Assembly: GCA_018371275.1 (NCBI GenBank)
Contig: JAHALF010000006.1
Location: forward strand, 1 to 64,000
Length of the DNA stretch: 64,000 bases
Reading direction: 5' to 3'
Source of the DNA: Clostridiales bacterium
GTDB lineage: Bacteria > Bacillota > Clostridia > Lachnospirales > CAG-274
The position numbers were made by a program, and so were the translations under genes. Positions within the stretch are counted from its first letter, which is position 1. Each line of letters begins with the position of its first letter. This document shows, one piece after another, positions 37,329 through 46,893 of the stretch. The notes under the pieces were generated by a model, which worked only from the letters and a program-made list of their open reading frames with translations, searched no databases and had not been told where the DNA came from.

Positions 37329-37999
37329 TTTTCTATCTGCCAGTCTATTTCTTTTAACCCATTTTGTACCAAAAATTGATTAGTCTTTGAAAAAGGCTTA
37401 GAACCAAAAAAACCACGACTAGCAGAAAGTGGACTTGGATGTACTGATGTTAAAATAAGATGATGATTTTTTGTTATAAACTTTGTTTTTGATATAGCAT
37501 TATTGCCCCAAAGTATAAAAACTACTGGTTCATCTTTCTCATTTAACACTTGTATAACCTTATCTGTAAATATCTGCCAACCAATATTTTGGTGAGAATT
37601 TGCATTACTATCTATAACTGTTAATGTTGCATTTAAAAGCAACACTCCTTGGTCTGCCCATTTTTTTAAATACCCATTATTAGGCATATAAAGTCCTAAA
37701 TCTGTAGATAACTCTTTATATATATTTTTTAAAGATGGTGGTATTTTTATACCTTTATTTACCGAAAAACTAAGTCCATGCGCTTGACCTTTTTGATGAT
37801 ATGGGTCTTGTCCTAATATTAAAACTTTTGTATCTTTATAACTTGTATAATGTAGCGCATTAAATATATCTTCCATTGGAGGATATACTTGTTTTGTTTT
37901 ATAATCTTCTTTAAGTCTCTCTCTAAGTTTTAAATAATAATCTTTTTTAAACTCATCGTCTAAATAATCTTTCCAATCATTTTTTAATATTTCTGCCAT
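37322..37999 (-). CDS. ung: Uracil-DNA glycosylase Ung
   Basis: Family 1 UDG, 225 residues. It removes uracil from DNA by hydrolysing the glycosidic bond. The catalytic block is [16 protein letters not shown] with D65; NATLTV is present and the C-terminal [11 protein letters not shown] holds the catalytic His and the intercalating loop. AAGGGG lies ahead of the ATG. The start lies only 12 bp after the stop of a 46-codon ORF on the same strand. Confidence 0.97.
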   Translation of the reverse strand: MAEILKNDWKDYLDDEFKKDYYLKLRERLKEDYKTKQVYPPMEDIFNALHYTSYKDTKVLILGQDPYHQKGQAHGLSFSVNKGIKIPPSLKNIYKELSTDLGLYMPNNGYLKKWADQGVLLLNATLTVIDSNANSHQNIGWQIFTDKVIQVLNEKDEPVVFILWGNNAISKTKFITKNHHLILTSVHPSPLSASRGFFGSKPFSKTNQFLVQNGLKEIDWQIENI

Positions 38000-38011
38000 A
38001 TTTACATCCCC

Positions 38012-38152
38012 TTATTTTATAATAACTGCATCAATGTATTTTACATAATCTTTTATAATATTCAAATAAATTTCTTCTATTATAATATCATCTTTTTTTA
38101 TAACTTTATCATTACTGTCTATAAACTCTACTTCAACAAAAATATTTTTCAT
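38012..38152 (-). CDS. Small acidic ORF upstream of ung (46 aa)
   Basis: ATG at 38152 follows GAGG by eight bases and opens a 46-codon frame (MKNIFVEVEFIDSNDKVIKKDD ... YLNIIKDYVKYIDAVIIK), too short for most ORF callers. The product is a soluble mixed alpha/beta type with no membrane segment. It ends 12 bp before the ung start, so both would share a message. No family recognised. Base usage is like its neighbours. It could still be a chance frame in AT-rich DNA. Confidence 0.5.
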   Translation of the reverse strand: MKNIFVEVEFIDSNDKVIKKDDIIIEEIYLNIIKDYVKYIDAVIIK

Positions 38153-38261
38153 ATAATAACCTCTTTTTTATTTTAAAATAATATATGAAGTTATACATAT
38201 GTACTATTCTTTAAAATTTAACTTTAATATTATCTAAATTATAAAAAATTTTTAATATAAT

Positions 38262-38293
38262 AGAAAAACCTCTAATAATAGAGAGGTCTTTCT
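38262..38293 (-). terminator. Terminator of the large SLH gene
   Basis: Imperfect stem AGAAAAACCTCT (38262-38273) with AGAGGTCTTTCT (38282-38293), G-U pairs allowed. It lies just past the stop and ends in TTTTTC on the minus strand. Confidence 0.65.
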
Positions 38294-38309
38294 ACTTTTT
38301 TAATTATCT

Positions 38310-41300
38310 TTATTTACTACTTGTTTTAATAAATCTATTTAAAACAGATGCTACTTCAGCACGAGTTGCTGTACCAAGTGGTTCAAAATAATTATTTTGT
38401 TTGCCATATATTATTCCTGCTTGTTGCATAGTATTTATTGAATCTATTGCCCAACTGCTAATTTGTTCACTATCACTAAATAATACACTTTGTTGACTTA
38501 TTGGCAAAGAATAACCTAATTTATCTGAAAAATTATTCATCATAACAGCCATTTCTTGACGAGTAATCATACGATTTGGTTCAAATGTATTTTCACTAGT
38601 ACCTTTTACAATACCACTATTAGATGCCCATTTTACATAGCTTGCATAATATGAATCTGATGGTACATCTATAAAATGTGTTTTATCTAATGATGTATTA
38701 TCTATTCCTGCAAGTCTTCCAAGAACAGTAACAAACATACCACGTGTCATATTACCTTTAGGGTCAAACGTATTTTCACTTATTCCTTTAAAAAGTCCAA
38801 GCTGTGTTACATACATAATATCTTTTTCAGCCCAATGTCCTATAATATCATTAAATACTGGTGAATCTTCTTGATATCCAACTGCATAAATACTAAAATG
38901 GTCAGTTGTAAATTCTACCACTCCCTTTTTAGGATTATAAGATGAATCTTCAAGCCACTGTACCTCACCTCTATCATTTATATAAACTGCATGTAGATTT
39001 TCTTTTACTTCTTGGCTAGATGGTGTATATGGTAAGCTTACTTTAATTTTATTACCTTTTAATTTTTCAATATTATCTTTATTTCCATCTTTTAACCAAC
39101 TTAATGTAATATCATAAGCAGGACGTGTACCAACTACTTTTTGCGCTTGTTCCGAAATTTGTGTTTGCTTTTGAGCATCAACTACTAACTCTCCATCCCC
39201 ATTTTCACCAATATATGAAAGAGTTTGCACATCAAATTCAAGATTAACAGAATTTTTAGCACTAACCTCTAACTTTACATTATCTTTTACTAATAAATTT
39301 ATAGCTTCTTTAGGTAATGTTACTGTAAGCATATTATTATTTGCTGTTTCAATTGGTATAACAACTGTCATATTTTGTTGATTATTCTTTTTAGCATCAT
39401 CTATTGCCTCTTTTATATCTTTTTCCGTAACTGAAGCTATAGAATTGCTATTAGGTTTAATAGGTGGTATTTCTTGTTTAGTATTAGTATTATCATTATT
39501 ATTTAAGTTTGAACCTGTACCAGAACCAATACTAGCACCTCCACCTCCACCACTATTGTTATTACTATTATTGTTGTTATTATTACTGTTGTTACTATTA
39601 TTATTTACAATTTTAAGTTTTCCTTGAATACCTAATGGATTATAATTTTTATTATTGCTATTAACTTCTAATAAAATATTATAATCTCCTATATTTGTAT
39701 TATCTGGTACTTTATCATACTTCATATGTATTTCCCCAATTGATTCTCCAGAAATAGGCTCATATCCTGTATCAAATTTATAATCTATATCTAACTTAGG
39801 GTTATCAAGGTTAGGAACTGTACCATTAATATTAATTTCACGATCTATTGCTCTAACACGAACTTCTTTAGGCTCAATAGTGAAATTTTTAGTCTCTACA
39901 CCAAGCTGTGAATCAGTTTCTAAAGATACAGTAATGGAATAACTACCAACTTCTTTTGGAGCTTCTTTTAAATCTTTTTGCTGGATTAAATCATAATAAC
40001 TTACTTTGCATTTATTAATAGGCTGTGTAATTGTCCACCCACTATATGCCTTACCATTATAAACTTGGTTAGGTGCTTGTAATCCAATTGAAACTACTTC
40101 TTTATTTGTAACAAAAAAGTGTATACTAATCGTCATATCCTCATAGTTATTAGAACTTACTTTAACTGTAACTGTTTGTTCACCTATATTTTTAGGTGTA
40201 TATTTTATGTTATTATTTTCCAATTTTACATCTACATAAGTCCCTGGAGTATTAACAAGTGTGTATTTAGGATTTACCACATTACTTGGTATAACTTTTG
40301 AAATATCAATATCTCCGGTTTTGCTAAGACTTACTACCTTTTGTACAACAACTGGTGCTGGAGCATCTCCCTTAAGTATATTAACTTTAGGGGATACTTT
40401 AACGTTTGTTCCCTCAACTCCTGTAAATTCATACCAATCTCCTTCGCTACCATTTGGCTTAACACTTTCAAGAGTAGCTGTGTCATACTCACCAACATCA
40501 GCTTTTGGTAATTGTGCCTTTCCTATTACTGGAAATGTTGTTCCATTTTCAAGTGTAACAGATTGAACATTAGTAGTTTTAGTTTTACCATCATATTTTA
40601 AATTACTAAGAGAAACTGTTATATTTTGATTTTTCAAATTAATACCTTGTTTCTGTAATGTTACATCAAGTAATGCTTTAGGACTTGTACTTGGTTTAAA
40701 ATTATTATTTCCTCCAAATACAACACTAATAGTTGATTTACCAATCGGAATTTTTCTTTCACTTGTTAAATAATTTAAACTAGCTCTACCATTAGAATCA
40801 ACTGTTGCTGTACCTAATAATTCATTACCACAATAAAAAGATACTTCGTTAGAATTTGCTGTTAACGCTCTTTGTTTACCAGTTGCTTCAAATGTAAATT
40901 TAATAGTATCTCCATATGTAGCTGTTGTTTTATCCGCTTTTAATGTTAGGTTTGCATCACCTTTTACAATATTAAATGTTTTTTCTACTGTTCCTTTATA
41001 CGAATTAATACCTATAATTTCTACTGTTGCTGTACCAACATTTTTATTATTTTTATAGTTTAACTCATAATCTGTCTTATTAGATAATGTCTTACCATTA
41101 ACAGTTACTGTAACATCTGGTGTAACTTCTCTTCCAGTATAAGCTTGGTCTGGTATTATTTGTACATCATTTGGATTAATAGTAGTTGCACTTGATGAGT
41201 TGTTTGAACGATAAAATCTAAATGGAATTTCGCTAACAACTTTATCTTTAACTAATTTTTTTACCTCTGCAACTGTTGCATTAGGAGCAATATTAACTTC

Positions 41301-42860
41301 TTCAGATAAAATTAACATTGTATAATTACCCTCATCTTGATCATCTGGTACACCTAAATTATATATGTCATCTTGCTCATCATAACTTAAAGTAATAAGC
41401 TTAACCCCATTGTTTTTATTATCATGTGTTGTTTCATTCCAATATTCAGTTTTTATACCAAAAGTTTCATAAAGAAGATAGTTATCATCTGCTACTTTAC
41501 CACTAATAATATTTCCATCTTCATCCCTGCAAATAAGTTGTAATTGTTTACCCTTATAATCTAAATCATTTATCTTATTTAAATCAATGATTGATGCCTT
41601 TGAAACAACTTCAACACTCCCTAAAACTGGAGCATCAACATATTTAGAATAAACAACCCAGTTATTTCCTTCTTGTTTTAACTCGTAATTACTAAGATTA
41701 CTATCAAGATTAAAGGCATTATTGCCTGTTTTTGTAGAAGAAGAAATATATGTTTTACCAGAATTTAAAATACCACCCCATGTAGATATTGTTGTTTCTC
41801 CTGTTACATTACCTTTAATTTCAACTGAATAATCTTTTGATAAAGTCAGTTTACCACCACCAGTGAAATTACCATTTATTACTACATTACCTGCATTACT
41901 TAAATCAAGTATTGAATTATCTTTAACTGTTACATTATTAAATTTATTAGATACTGGGATAACCTTACCTTCATTAACTATTTCAATAAATCCAATATCT
42001 TGAATTTCTGCATTTGTAACTTGTATATTATCTATTTTAAGTTTTGTAGTATCATTACCAATAAATTTTGTAACCCCAGCAGTTCCCCCGGCAGTTCCAG
42101 ATGATGAACCGCTTTTAATGTGTATTGTTGCATTTGTGCTGTTTTTGGAATTAATACCATCACGTACTTTAGCACGTTCTCCCATATTAAGACTCGCCTG
42201 TCCACTATATTCTTTATACGTATTATTTACTGTACCATGGCCTAAATAAATCCCTTGAAAAATAGTATTACTATTAGCATTTTCAACAGTAAGTGAAGCG
42301 TTATTACCTATTTTATCATCTTTTGTATTTGGGTATGCTCCTCCATAAACTGTTGGTAGTAATTCTTTTTCTGTACCACCTAATCCTCCAAGAGAACCAC
42401 CACTACCAGGTAAATATGTATCCACATTGTCTAATGTAAGGCTATGCCCTGCAAGAAAAATCTCCCTATGAGGTACACTATTTAATGCATTTGTAGATTC
42501 AAAATGCATATTAATATTTTTAAATGCTACATTATTACCTTCTAACTGCATAGGTCCACGAAATACTAAGGAAGCCCCTGATGACCCTACAATTTCTGTA
42601 TTTTCCTTAAAAATAACTGGTAACATTCTGCCACTACTATCTGATTGATCTCCCAATGTGATTGTACCATTTACTATAATACGTTTATTTCCATCTTTTA
42701 TAGCATTCATAAAATCAATGCTATTAGAAACTGTTGTTTCTGATAAACTAGAAACTTGTGAAGATTCTGCATATACTGATATTATATTATATGGTAATAA
42801 GCTAAATAACATAAAAGCACTAAGTAACCCACTAATTATGCGTTTGCTATCATATTTCAT
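38310..42860 (-). CDS. Large SLH-anchored surface protein with beta-helix and Ig-like domains
   Basis: A 1516-residue secreted protein. Signal peptide residues 1-31 (ends VYA-E). Residues about 45-400 have repeating N-T-L/V-I-x-G strand patterns of a right-handed beta-helix, pectate-lyase-like in form but without recognised catalytic residues. Then come several Ig-like modules (about 560-1120, YTGREVTPDVTVTVNGK, DGKTKTTNVQSVTLENG, YNGKAYSGWTITQP). A low-complexity Asn/Ser/Gly linker (about 1120-1155) and a ZU5-like stretch follow. At the end are three SLH domains (about 1325-1516: FNDIIGHWAEKDIMYV, FIDVPSDSYYASYVKWA, SDSEQISSWAIDSINTM) that bind pyruvylated wall polymer. The ribosome binding site AAAGGAG is 13 bases from the ATG, longer than usual. 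Probably an S-layer-associated adhesin or glycan-binding protein. Confidence 0.85.
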   Translation of the reverse strand: MKYDSKRIISGLLSAFMLFSLLPYNIISVYAESSQVSSLSETTVSNSIDFMNAIKDGNKRIIVNGTITLGDQSDSSGRMLPVIFKENTEIVGSSGASLVFRGPMQLEGNNVAFKNINMHFESTNALNSVPHREIFLAGHSLTLDNVDTYLPGSGGSLGGLGGTEKELLPTVYGGAYPNTKDDKIGNNASLTVENANSNTIFQGIYLGHGTVNNTYKEYSGQASLNMGERAKVRDGINSKNSTNATIHIKSGSSSGTAGGTAGVTKFIGNDTTKLKIDNIQVTNAEIQDIGFIEIVNEGKVIPVSNKFNNVTVKDNSILDLSNAGNVVINGNFTGGGKLTLSKDYSVEIKGNVTGETTISTWGGILNSGKTYISSSTKTGNNAFNLDSNLSNYELKQEGNNWVVYSKYVDAPVLGSVEVVSKASIIDLNKINDLDYKGKQLQLICRDEDGNIISGKVADDNYLLYETFGIKTEYWNETTHDNKNNGVKLITLSYDEQDDIYNLGVPDDQDEGNYTMLILSEEVNIAPNATVAEVKKLVKDKVVSEIPFRFYRSNNSSSATTINPNDVQIIPDQAYTGREVTPDVTVTVNGKTLSNKTDYELNYKNNKNVGTATVEIIGINSYKGTVEKTFNIVKGDANLTLKADKTTATYGDTIKFTFEATGKQRALTANSNEVSFYCGNELLGTATVDSNGRASLNYLTSERKIPIGKSTISVVFGGNNNFKPSTSPKALLDVTLQKQGINLKNQNITVSLSNLKYDGKTKTTNVQSVTLENGTTFPVIGKAQLPKADVGEYDTATLESVKPNGSEGDWYEFTGVEGTNVKVSPKVNILKGDAPAPVVVQKVVSLSKTGDIDISKVIPSNVVNPKYTLVNTPGTYVDVKLENNNIKYTPKNIGEQTVTVKVSSNNYEDMTISIHFFVTNKEVVSIGLQAPNQVYNGKAYSGWTITQPINKCKVSYYDLIQQKDLKEAPKEVGSYSITVSLETDSQLGVETKNFTIEPKEVRVRAIDREININGTVPNLDNPKLDIDYKFDTGYEPISGESIGEIHMKYDKVPDNTNIGDYNILLEVNSNNKNYNPLGIQGKLKIVNNNSNNSNNNNNNSNNNSGGGGGASIGSGTGSNLNNNDNTNTKQEIPPIKPNSNSIASVTEKDIKEAIDDAKKNNQQNMTVVIPIETANNNMLTVTLPKEAINLLVKDNVKLEVSAKNSVNLEFDVQTLSYIGENGDGELVVDAQKQTQISEQAQKVVGTRPAYDITLSWLKDGNKDNIEKLKGNKIKVSLPYTPSSQEVKENLHAVYINDRGEVQWLEDSSYNPKKGVVEFTTDHFSIYAVGYQEDSPVFNDIIGHWAEKDIMYVTQLGLFKGISENTFDPKGNMTRGMFVTVLGRLAGIDNTSLDKTHFIDVPSDSYYASYVKWASNSGIVKGTSENTFEPNRMITRQEMAVMMNNFSDKLGYSLPISQQSVLFSDSEQISSWAIDSINTMQQAGIIYGKQNNYFEPLGTATRAEVASVLNRFIKTSSK
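39540..39605. repeat. Asn/Gly low-complexity codon run
   Basis: A run of ATT/GTT triplets (AAT/AAC codons read on the minus strand) next to a CCA/ACC run, encoding the Asn-Ser linker and GGGGG of the SLH surface protein. Prone to slippage and length variation. Confidence 0.6.
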
Positions 42861-42994
42861 AATTTTAAATTTTCTCCTTTCTATTATATAAAAATTATAT
42901 TTATTATTTTACTATATTTTTACCATATATTTCAAGTTTTTTCTACAATTATTTTATAATGTAAATTTTCAAGTATGGTAATTTCCGAATTTAA

Positions 42995-43774
42995 CTAGCT
43001 TAATTTTCCCATATATCCATAAGATCTTAAATCTAAAAATTTATTCACCTCAGCTAGCTGTTGTTTATATTGCTTTTCAGTTTCAAGATTATAGAACATA
43101 ACATCAGTAATAGTTTTCTTACCTTCCAATTCATAAAAGCTTTGAACACGTGCCGAATCTACTCCTATAGATGATATCTTTGAACATTCCTTATATATAC
43201 TCATATCTGGAACAGGATATTGAAAACATTGCAAATATTTCATTTTAGAAATACAGTTTAATGCTGTTTCATCCTCAGCCCTATAACGCATAGTAAATTC
43301 TTTTAACCTTGGTAAATCATACAAAAAGTTTAAATCACCTATAGACACCTCATTAAATTCCAATTCTTTAAGGTTCTTTAATTTTTTCATAAATACAAAT
43401 GATGAAACCTCTGTTTCCTGCAAGGCCAAACTCTGTAATTTACTAAAGTACTCTAACTCCTCATAATTTATACCTTCAATTCTACGAATACTAAGTTCTC
43501 TCAATGAGGCTATATCAGCAAGACACAATATGTTATCTAGTTTCATAACATTTAACCTAATTGTCTTTAGCTTCTCCATCTTCTTCAAGCAACTTAAATC
43601 TTCACTTGTAATATTACAATTCACTAAAGCAATAGACTTTAATGCTTTGGCATCAATAATACAAGTAAAATTAGATACTGTACAATTATGTAATACCAAT
43701 TCCTTTATACTTTCAATATCCACAACCTGTGCAAAATCTATTGCCTGTTCCTTTTTATAAAACAATGAATCCAT
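42995..43774 (-). CDS. Leucine-rich-repeat protein
   Basis: A 259-residue cytoplasmic-type protein with about eight repeats of 21-24 residues (LKSIALVNCNITSEDLSCLKK, LKTIRLNVMKLDNILCLAD, LKELEFNEVSIGDLNFLYD). It has neither signal peptide nor membrane helix. A longer frame starts at 43801, but AAGGAGGTG sits four bases before the ATG at 43774 (MDSLFYKK), which is the better start. Its base composition is less AT-rich than the neighbours, and an 11-nt inverted repeat lies on either side of it (42979-42989 and 43935-43945). This suggests horizontal arrival. Function unknown; LRRs bind proteins. Confidence 0.75.
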   Translation of the reverse strand: MDSLFYKKEQAIDFAQVVDIESIKELVLHNCTVSNFTCIIDAKALKSIALVNCNITSEDLSCLKKMEKLKTIRLNVMKLDNILCLADIASLRELSIRRIEGINYEELEYFSKLQSLALQETEVSSFVFMKKLKNLKELEFNEVSIGDLNFLYDLPRLKEFTMRYRAEDETALNCISKMKYLQCFQYPVPDMSIYKECSKISSIGVDSARVQSFYELEGKKTITDVMFYNLETEKQYKQQLAEVNKFLDLRSYGYMGKLS

Positions 43775-44069
43775 ATTACACCTCCTTATAATTACTCTCA
43801 TACATATTTTATTATTACTTAACAGCTTTATTTACTTGCTGTTAAAATCTAACCTGTCGATTTTCCTTGATTAAATGTATTATAACATTAGACTATACCA
43901 AAGACAACTACCAAAAGAAATGAATTATAAATACTTCGGAAATTATGTTGTAATGCTTTTCTATATTGGTACCCTTTATTTATTACAGGGGTTCTCTAAA
44001 CGCAAATTACGGTGAATAAGGAATTATCCCTACCCACCGCAATTTTTAATTTATAAGTGTTACATTGCA
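43775..44069. other. Non-coding region of mixed composition
   Basis: No gene seen. It holds an inverted repeat TTAACAGC/GCTGTTAA (43819-43845) just upstream of the LRR gene, which may be an operator or promoter-region element, and a stem CGGTG/CACCG near 44013-44038 in a GC-richer stretch next to the tnpV remnant. Confidence 0.5.
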
Positions 44070-44272
44070 TTAGTTAAAAATAAGTTCGGCATTTACTATT
44101 TCTCTTGCCTTTGCCTGTATTTCATTCATTTTTCCAAGATATATTACAGATGTTGTTATCCCCAAAGTCCTATTGGTTCTTATTTGATTTTCAAAACCCA
44201 ACAAGGAAAGTAATAATCGCCTTTCAATTCATACCATAATCCATTGCTTTTATCGTAAATGTATTTTCCCAT
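44070..44272 (-). pseudogene. tnpV: Decayed tnpV transposon gene
   Basis: Reading the minus strand from an ATG at 44272 behind GGAG gives GLWYELKGDYYFP and, past an in-frame stop, EPIGLWG with two further stops. These match the N-terminal third of TnpV proteins of clostridial mobilizable elements. A frame shift then gives MNEIQAKAREIVNAELIF and a stop at 44070, the typical TnpV C-terminus. About 65 internal residues are missing. Internal stops, a frameshift and a deletion make it a pseudogene. TnpV is normally about 120-130 residues. Confidence 0.7.
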
Positions 44273-44574
44273 TATGTAAATCTCCGAAATAATTTATTGA
44301 CACATACGCCACAGTTCCCCAATTGCCACACTTTTTTATATCGTGTTATAAGATTTTCCTGCCCTTGCTTTTGCCCTTACTACGAGTGAGTGCAAGAGTA
44401 AATTCAAGTGAAACAATATAAAGGGATAGGGCAAGCCGTCTGCAATAGAGCCTTTATTTTCAAGACTTTTGAAAGATTTTATTAAAGTCCTATGAGGTGG
44501 GATAAACACCAGTAAAATTATTAATTTATAATATAAATTAAATTTATTAATGATACATAACTTTGAAAAATATA
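44273..44574. other. Mobile-element remnant, non-coding
   Basis: This stretch upstream of the tnpV remnant contains GC-richer blocks (44380-44460 and 44290-44330) in an otherwise about 27% GC background. An 80-codon minus-strand frame (44336-44578) crosses it, but it lacks a ribosome binding site and its low-quality sequence looks like leader DNA of a transposon, not a gene. Confidence 0.5.
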
Positions 44575-45390
44575 TCATTCCTCTATTTTTATAATTATTT
44601 TTGTAACATAATCATCTATTTTAGAAATAGCAAATTCATTTAAACCTATTTCATATGCGTTTCCTATTAAATTTAAATTGTTTTCACTAGCAAATTTTAA
44701 AATCTTTTTATACAAAGTTTTTAAATTACTAAAGTCACCTATTGAATATGAACAAAGATACTTTCCTTTTAAACACACTACAAACTGTTCTAAATCGGTA
44801 TCTATAAACTTATTTGAAATAGGAAAAAATAAACCATTATATTCTGAAAAGTCATCATTCATAATTTTATCTAAAGAAATATAACTTCCACAGTTTACTT
44901 TAAACTTTTCTAATTGCCATATTTTTTTTGATTTATCTAATATATGTTCAATATTATATTCTTTAAATACAAATGGTACTTCTACTATATAATTTTCTTC
45001 ATATTCTACTATCTCAATACTATTATTTAAAACTTTAGTTGATAACTCCAAACTTTCTTTTTTATTTTCTAATATACTTTTTAACTTGTTTAATTTATTT
45101 ATTTCTTTATTAATAAAATCTAATCTATCCTCAGCTATTTTTAAAAAATTTTTAGGGTTACAATCTTCTAAATACATTTTAATATTTGAAATAGAAAATC
45201 CTAACTCTCTAAACATTAATATAAATTCTAATTCTATTGATTGTTGTAACGAATAATACCTATAATTGTTTTCCCCAATATACATAGGAGAAAATAGACC
45301 TATTTTATCATAATAATGTAGAGTTCTTGTATTAATATTATGAAATTTTGCAAATTCAGATACTGTCATTACTTTTAATTTATTTTCCAT
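44575..45390 (-). CDS. MerR-family regulator with C-terminal effector domain
   Basis: 271 residues. Residues 7-75 are a MerR winged HTH (MTVSEFAKFHNINTRTLHYYDKIGLFSPMYI ... YRYYSLQQ). A long coiled-coil dimer helix (about 85-120) and a 150-residue C-terminal domain follow, with a GyrI-like/multidrug-binding pattern (FVVCLKGKYLCSYSIGDFSNLKTLYKKILKFASENN). GAGG lies seven bases ahead of the ATG. It follows the serine hydrolase gene after a terminator and may regulate it or a drug-response gene. Ligand unknown. Confidence 0.85.
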   Translation of the reverse strand: MENKLKVMTVSEFAKFHNINTRTLHYYDKIGLFSPMYIGENNYRYYSLQQSIELEFILMFRELGFSISNIKMYLEDCNPKNFLKIAEDRLDFINKEINKLNKLKSILENKKESLELSTKVLNNSIEIVEYEENYIVEVPFVFKEYNIEHILDKSKKIWQLEKFKVNCGSYISLDKIMNDDFSEYNGLFFPISNKFIDTDLEQFVVCLKGKYLCSYSIGDFSNLKTLYKKILKFASENNLNLIGNAYEIGLNEFAISKIDDYVTKIIIKIEE

Positions 45391-45454
45391 AATTACCTCA
45401 CTTAAATAAATATTAATAACAAAAATATATACTAGAATTTAATATATATCAATA

Positions 45455-45499
45455 AAAAATATACAAAAACATTAAATATTAATATCTTTGTATATTTTT
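45455..45499 (-). terminator. Terminator of the serine hydrolase gene
   Basis: 13-bp perfect arms, AAAAATATACAAA (45455-45467) with its complement (45487-45499), followed by a T-run on the minus strand. Confidence 0.75.
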
Positions 45500-45507
45500 A
45501 TAATATT

Positions 45508-46689
45508 TTATGATATACTCTCTACAATACTTCTAAAAAATTCTATATTTTTTATTTCATAATCTGGTTTATTAAAATTAAAATCTGCACTAGTTTTTAC
45601 AATAATTATATTTCTTAATGGATTTATATATAAAAACTGCCCATAAACTCCAATGGCAAGAAATTCTTTTTCATTCCCATCAGGAATCCACCATTGATAT
45701 CCATACCCAATAGCATTTTCTATACTATTATTTTTATCTGGTCTAGAATATGGACTACTGTTGTCTAAACTTTGCTCAATCCATTCTTTTGGTATTATTT
45801 GTTCTTTGTTATAAATTCCATTATTTAAATATAATCTTCCAAACCTAGCATAGTCCCTAAGAGAAATACTTAGTCCACCCATTGCTAATTCTTTATTATT
45901 ATTTAATGTCCAATAAGCATTTGATTGCACTCCTATTTTCTTCCATAACTTTTCTTCCATATATTGTGACAGGCTATATCCTGTAGCTTTAGTAATAACC
46001 TCTCCTAAAATTTCTGTATTTATACTTAAATATTTTCTATGAGTAAATGGCTCTTCCTCTATTCCACATTTAGCTATTAATTTCATTGGTGAAACTCCTA
46101 GTAAAGTTTTAATAGAAAATTTACTTAAATCTTTTTCCTCATCAAATTTTATACCTGAAGCCATTTGCAAACAAGCCTTAATAGGAATACTTTCTAAATC
46201 TGTATTTTTAAATTGTGGTATGTATTTTCCAATAGGTTCATCAACACTATTAATATACCCTTCCGAAATAGCTATACCCATTAATGCAGAAACAAATGAT
46301 TTTCCCATAGAATTAGACGAAAATAAAGTATTTTTATCTCCTCCTAAATAATATTTTTCATACTTTATATTATCATCTTTTATAATAAGTAATCCTGTTG
46401 TTTTAGTTTCCTCTATAAAATCATCTATCAAATAAGTGTTATTCTTAAAATTAAATTTTTTAGGTAAATTTATTGAGTAATCTTCATTAAATTCAAATGT
46501 ATCTTCACCTTTATTAATAACTTTCACTGGCTGTATTTTAGGTGTATTTTGAAAAGTATAAGCTAAATTTTCATCTTTAAAACTATTTAAAGATGTATAT
46601 ATTAATTTAACTTTATCCTTATATTTTATAGTACTTACTAATATAAGTATGACTGTTACAACTACAATTATAATTTTAAATTTTTTCAT
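45508..46689 (-). CDS. Membrane-anchored serine hydrolase, beta-lactamase/EstB fold
   Basis: 393 residues. One N-terminal membrane anchor or uncleaved signal (residues 5-22) places the enzyme outside the cell. The class C beta-lactamase/DD-peptidase-like fold shows the SxxK motif SMGK (in FSSNSMGKSFVSALMG), the Y-x-N equivalent region KYLSINTEILGEVI, and a GQFLYINPLRNIIIVKTS end. This is closest in layout to 6-aminohexanoate-dimer hydrolase/EstB-type proteins; true beta-lactamase activity is doubtful. AAAGGAG lies ahead of the ATG. Confidence 0.82.
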   Translation of the reverse strand: MKKFKIIIVVVTVILILVSTIKYKDKVKLIYTSLNSFKDENLAYTFQNTPKIQPVKVINKGEDTFEFNEDYSINLPKKFNFKNNTYLIDDFIEETKTTGLLIIKDDNIKYEKYYLGGDKNTLFSSNSMGKSFVSALMGIAISEGYINSVDEPIGKYIPQFKNTDLESIPIKACLQMASGIKFDEEKDLSKFSIKTLLGVSPMKLIAKCGIEEEPFTHRKYLSINTEILGEVITKATGYSLSQYMEEKLWKKIGVQSNAYWTLNNNKELAMGGLSISLRDYARFGRLYLNNGIYNKEQIIPKEWIEQSLDNSSPYSRPDKNNSIENAIGYGYQWWIPDGNEKEFLAIGVYGQFLYINPLRNIIIVKTSADFNFNKPDYEIKNIEFFRSIVESIS

Positions 46690-46893
46690 TTTATTTATAA
46701 CTCCTTTTATATAAAAACTTTTATTTGTAAATAAAATATAAACTATCTACTAAGTGTAAAGTCAATACTATATTAATAAAATTTATAAATTATTTAATAT
46801 AGTATATTAATAAGTTTTTATACACTTAAAATTAATATTAACTAAGCTAAGGCATATATTTTATATCAACTTAAATAAATTTTAGGAGTTTTT

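Noticed and set aside
39445..39627. Plus-strand frame of repeated Leu/Pro opposite the SLH gene
   Set aside because: It is the antisense reading of the Asn/Gly codon run; no ribosome binding site.
44336..44578. 80-codon minus-strand frame
   Set aside because: No ribosome binding site, overlaps the MerR stop, and lies in transposon leader DNA; judged non-coding.
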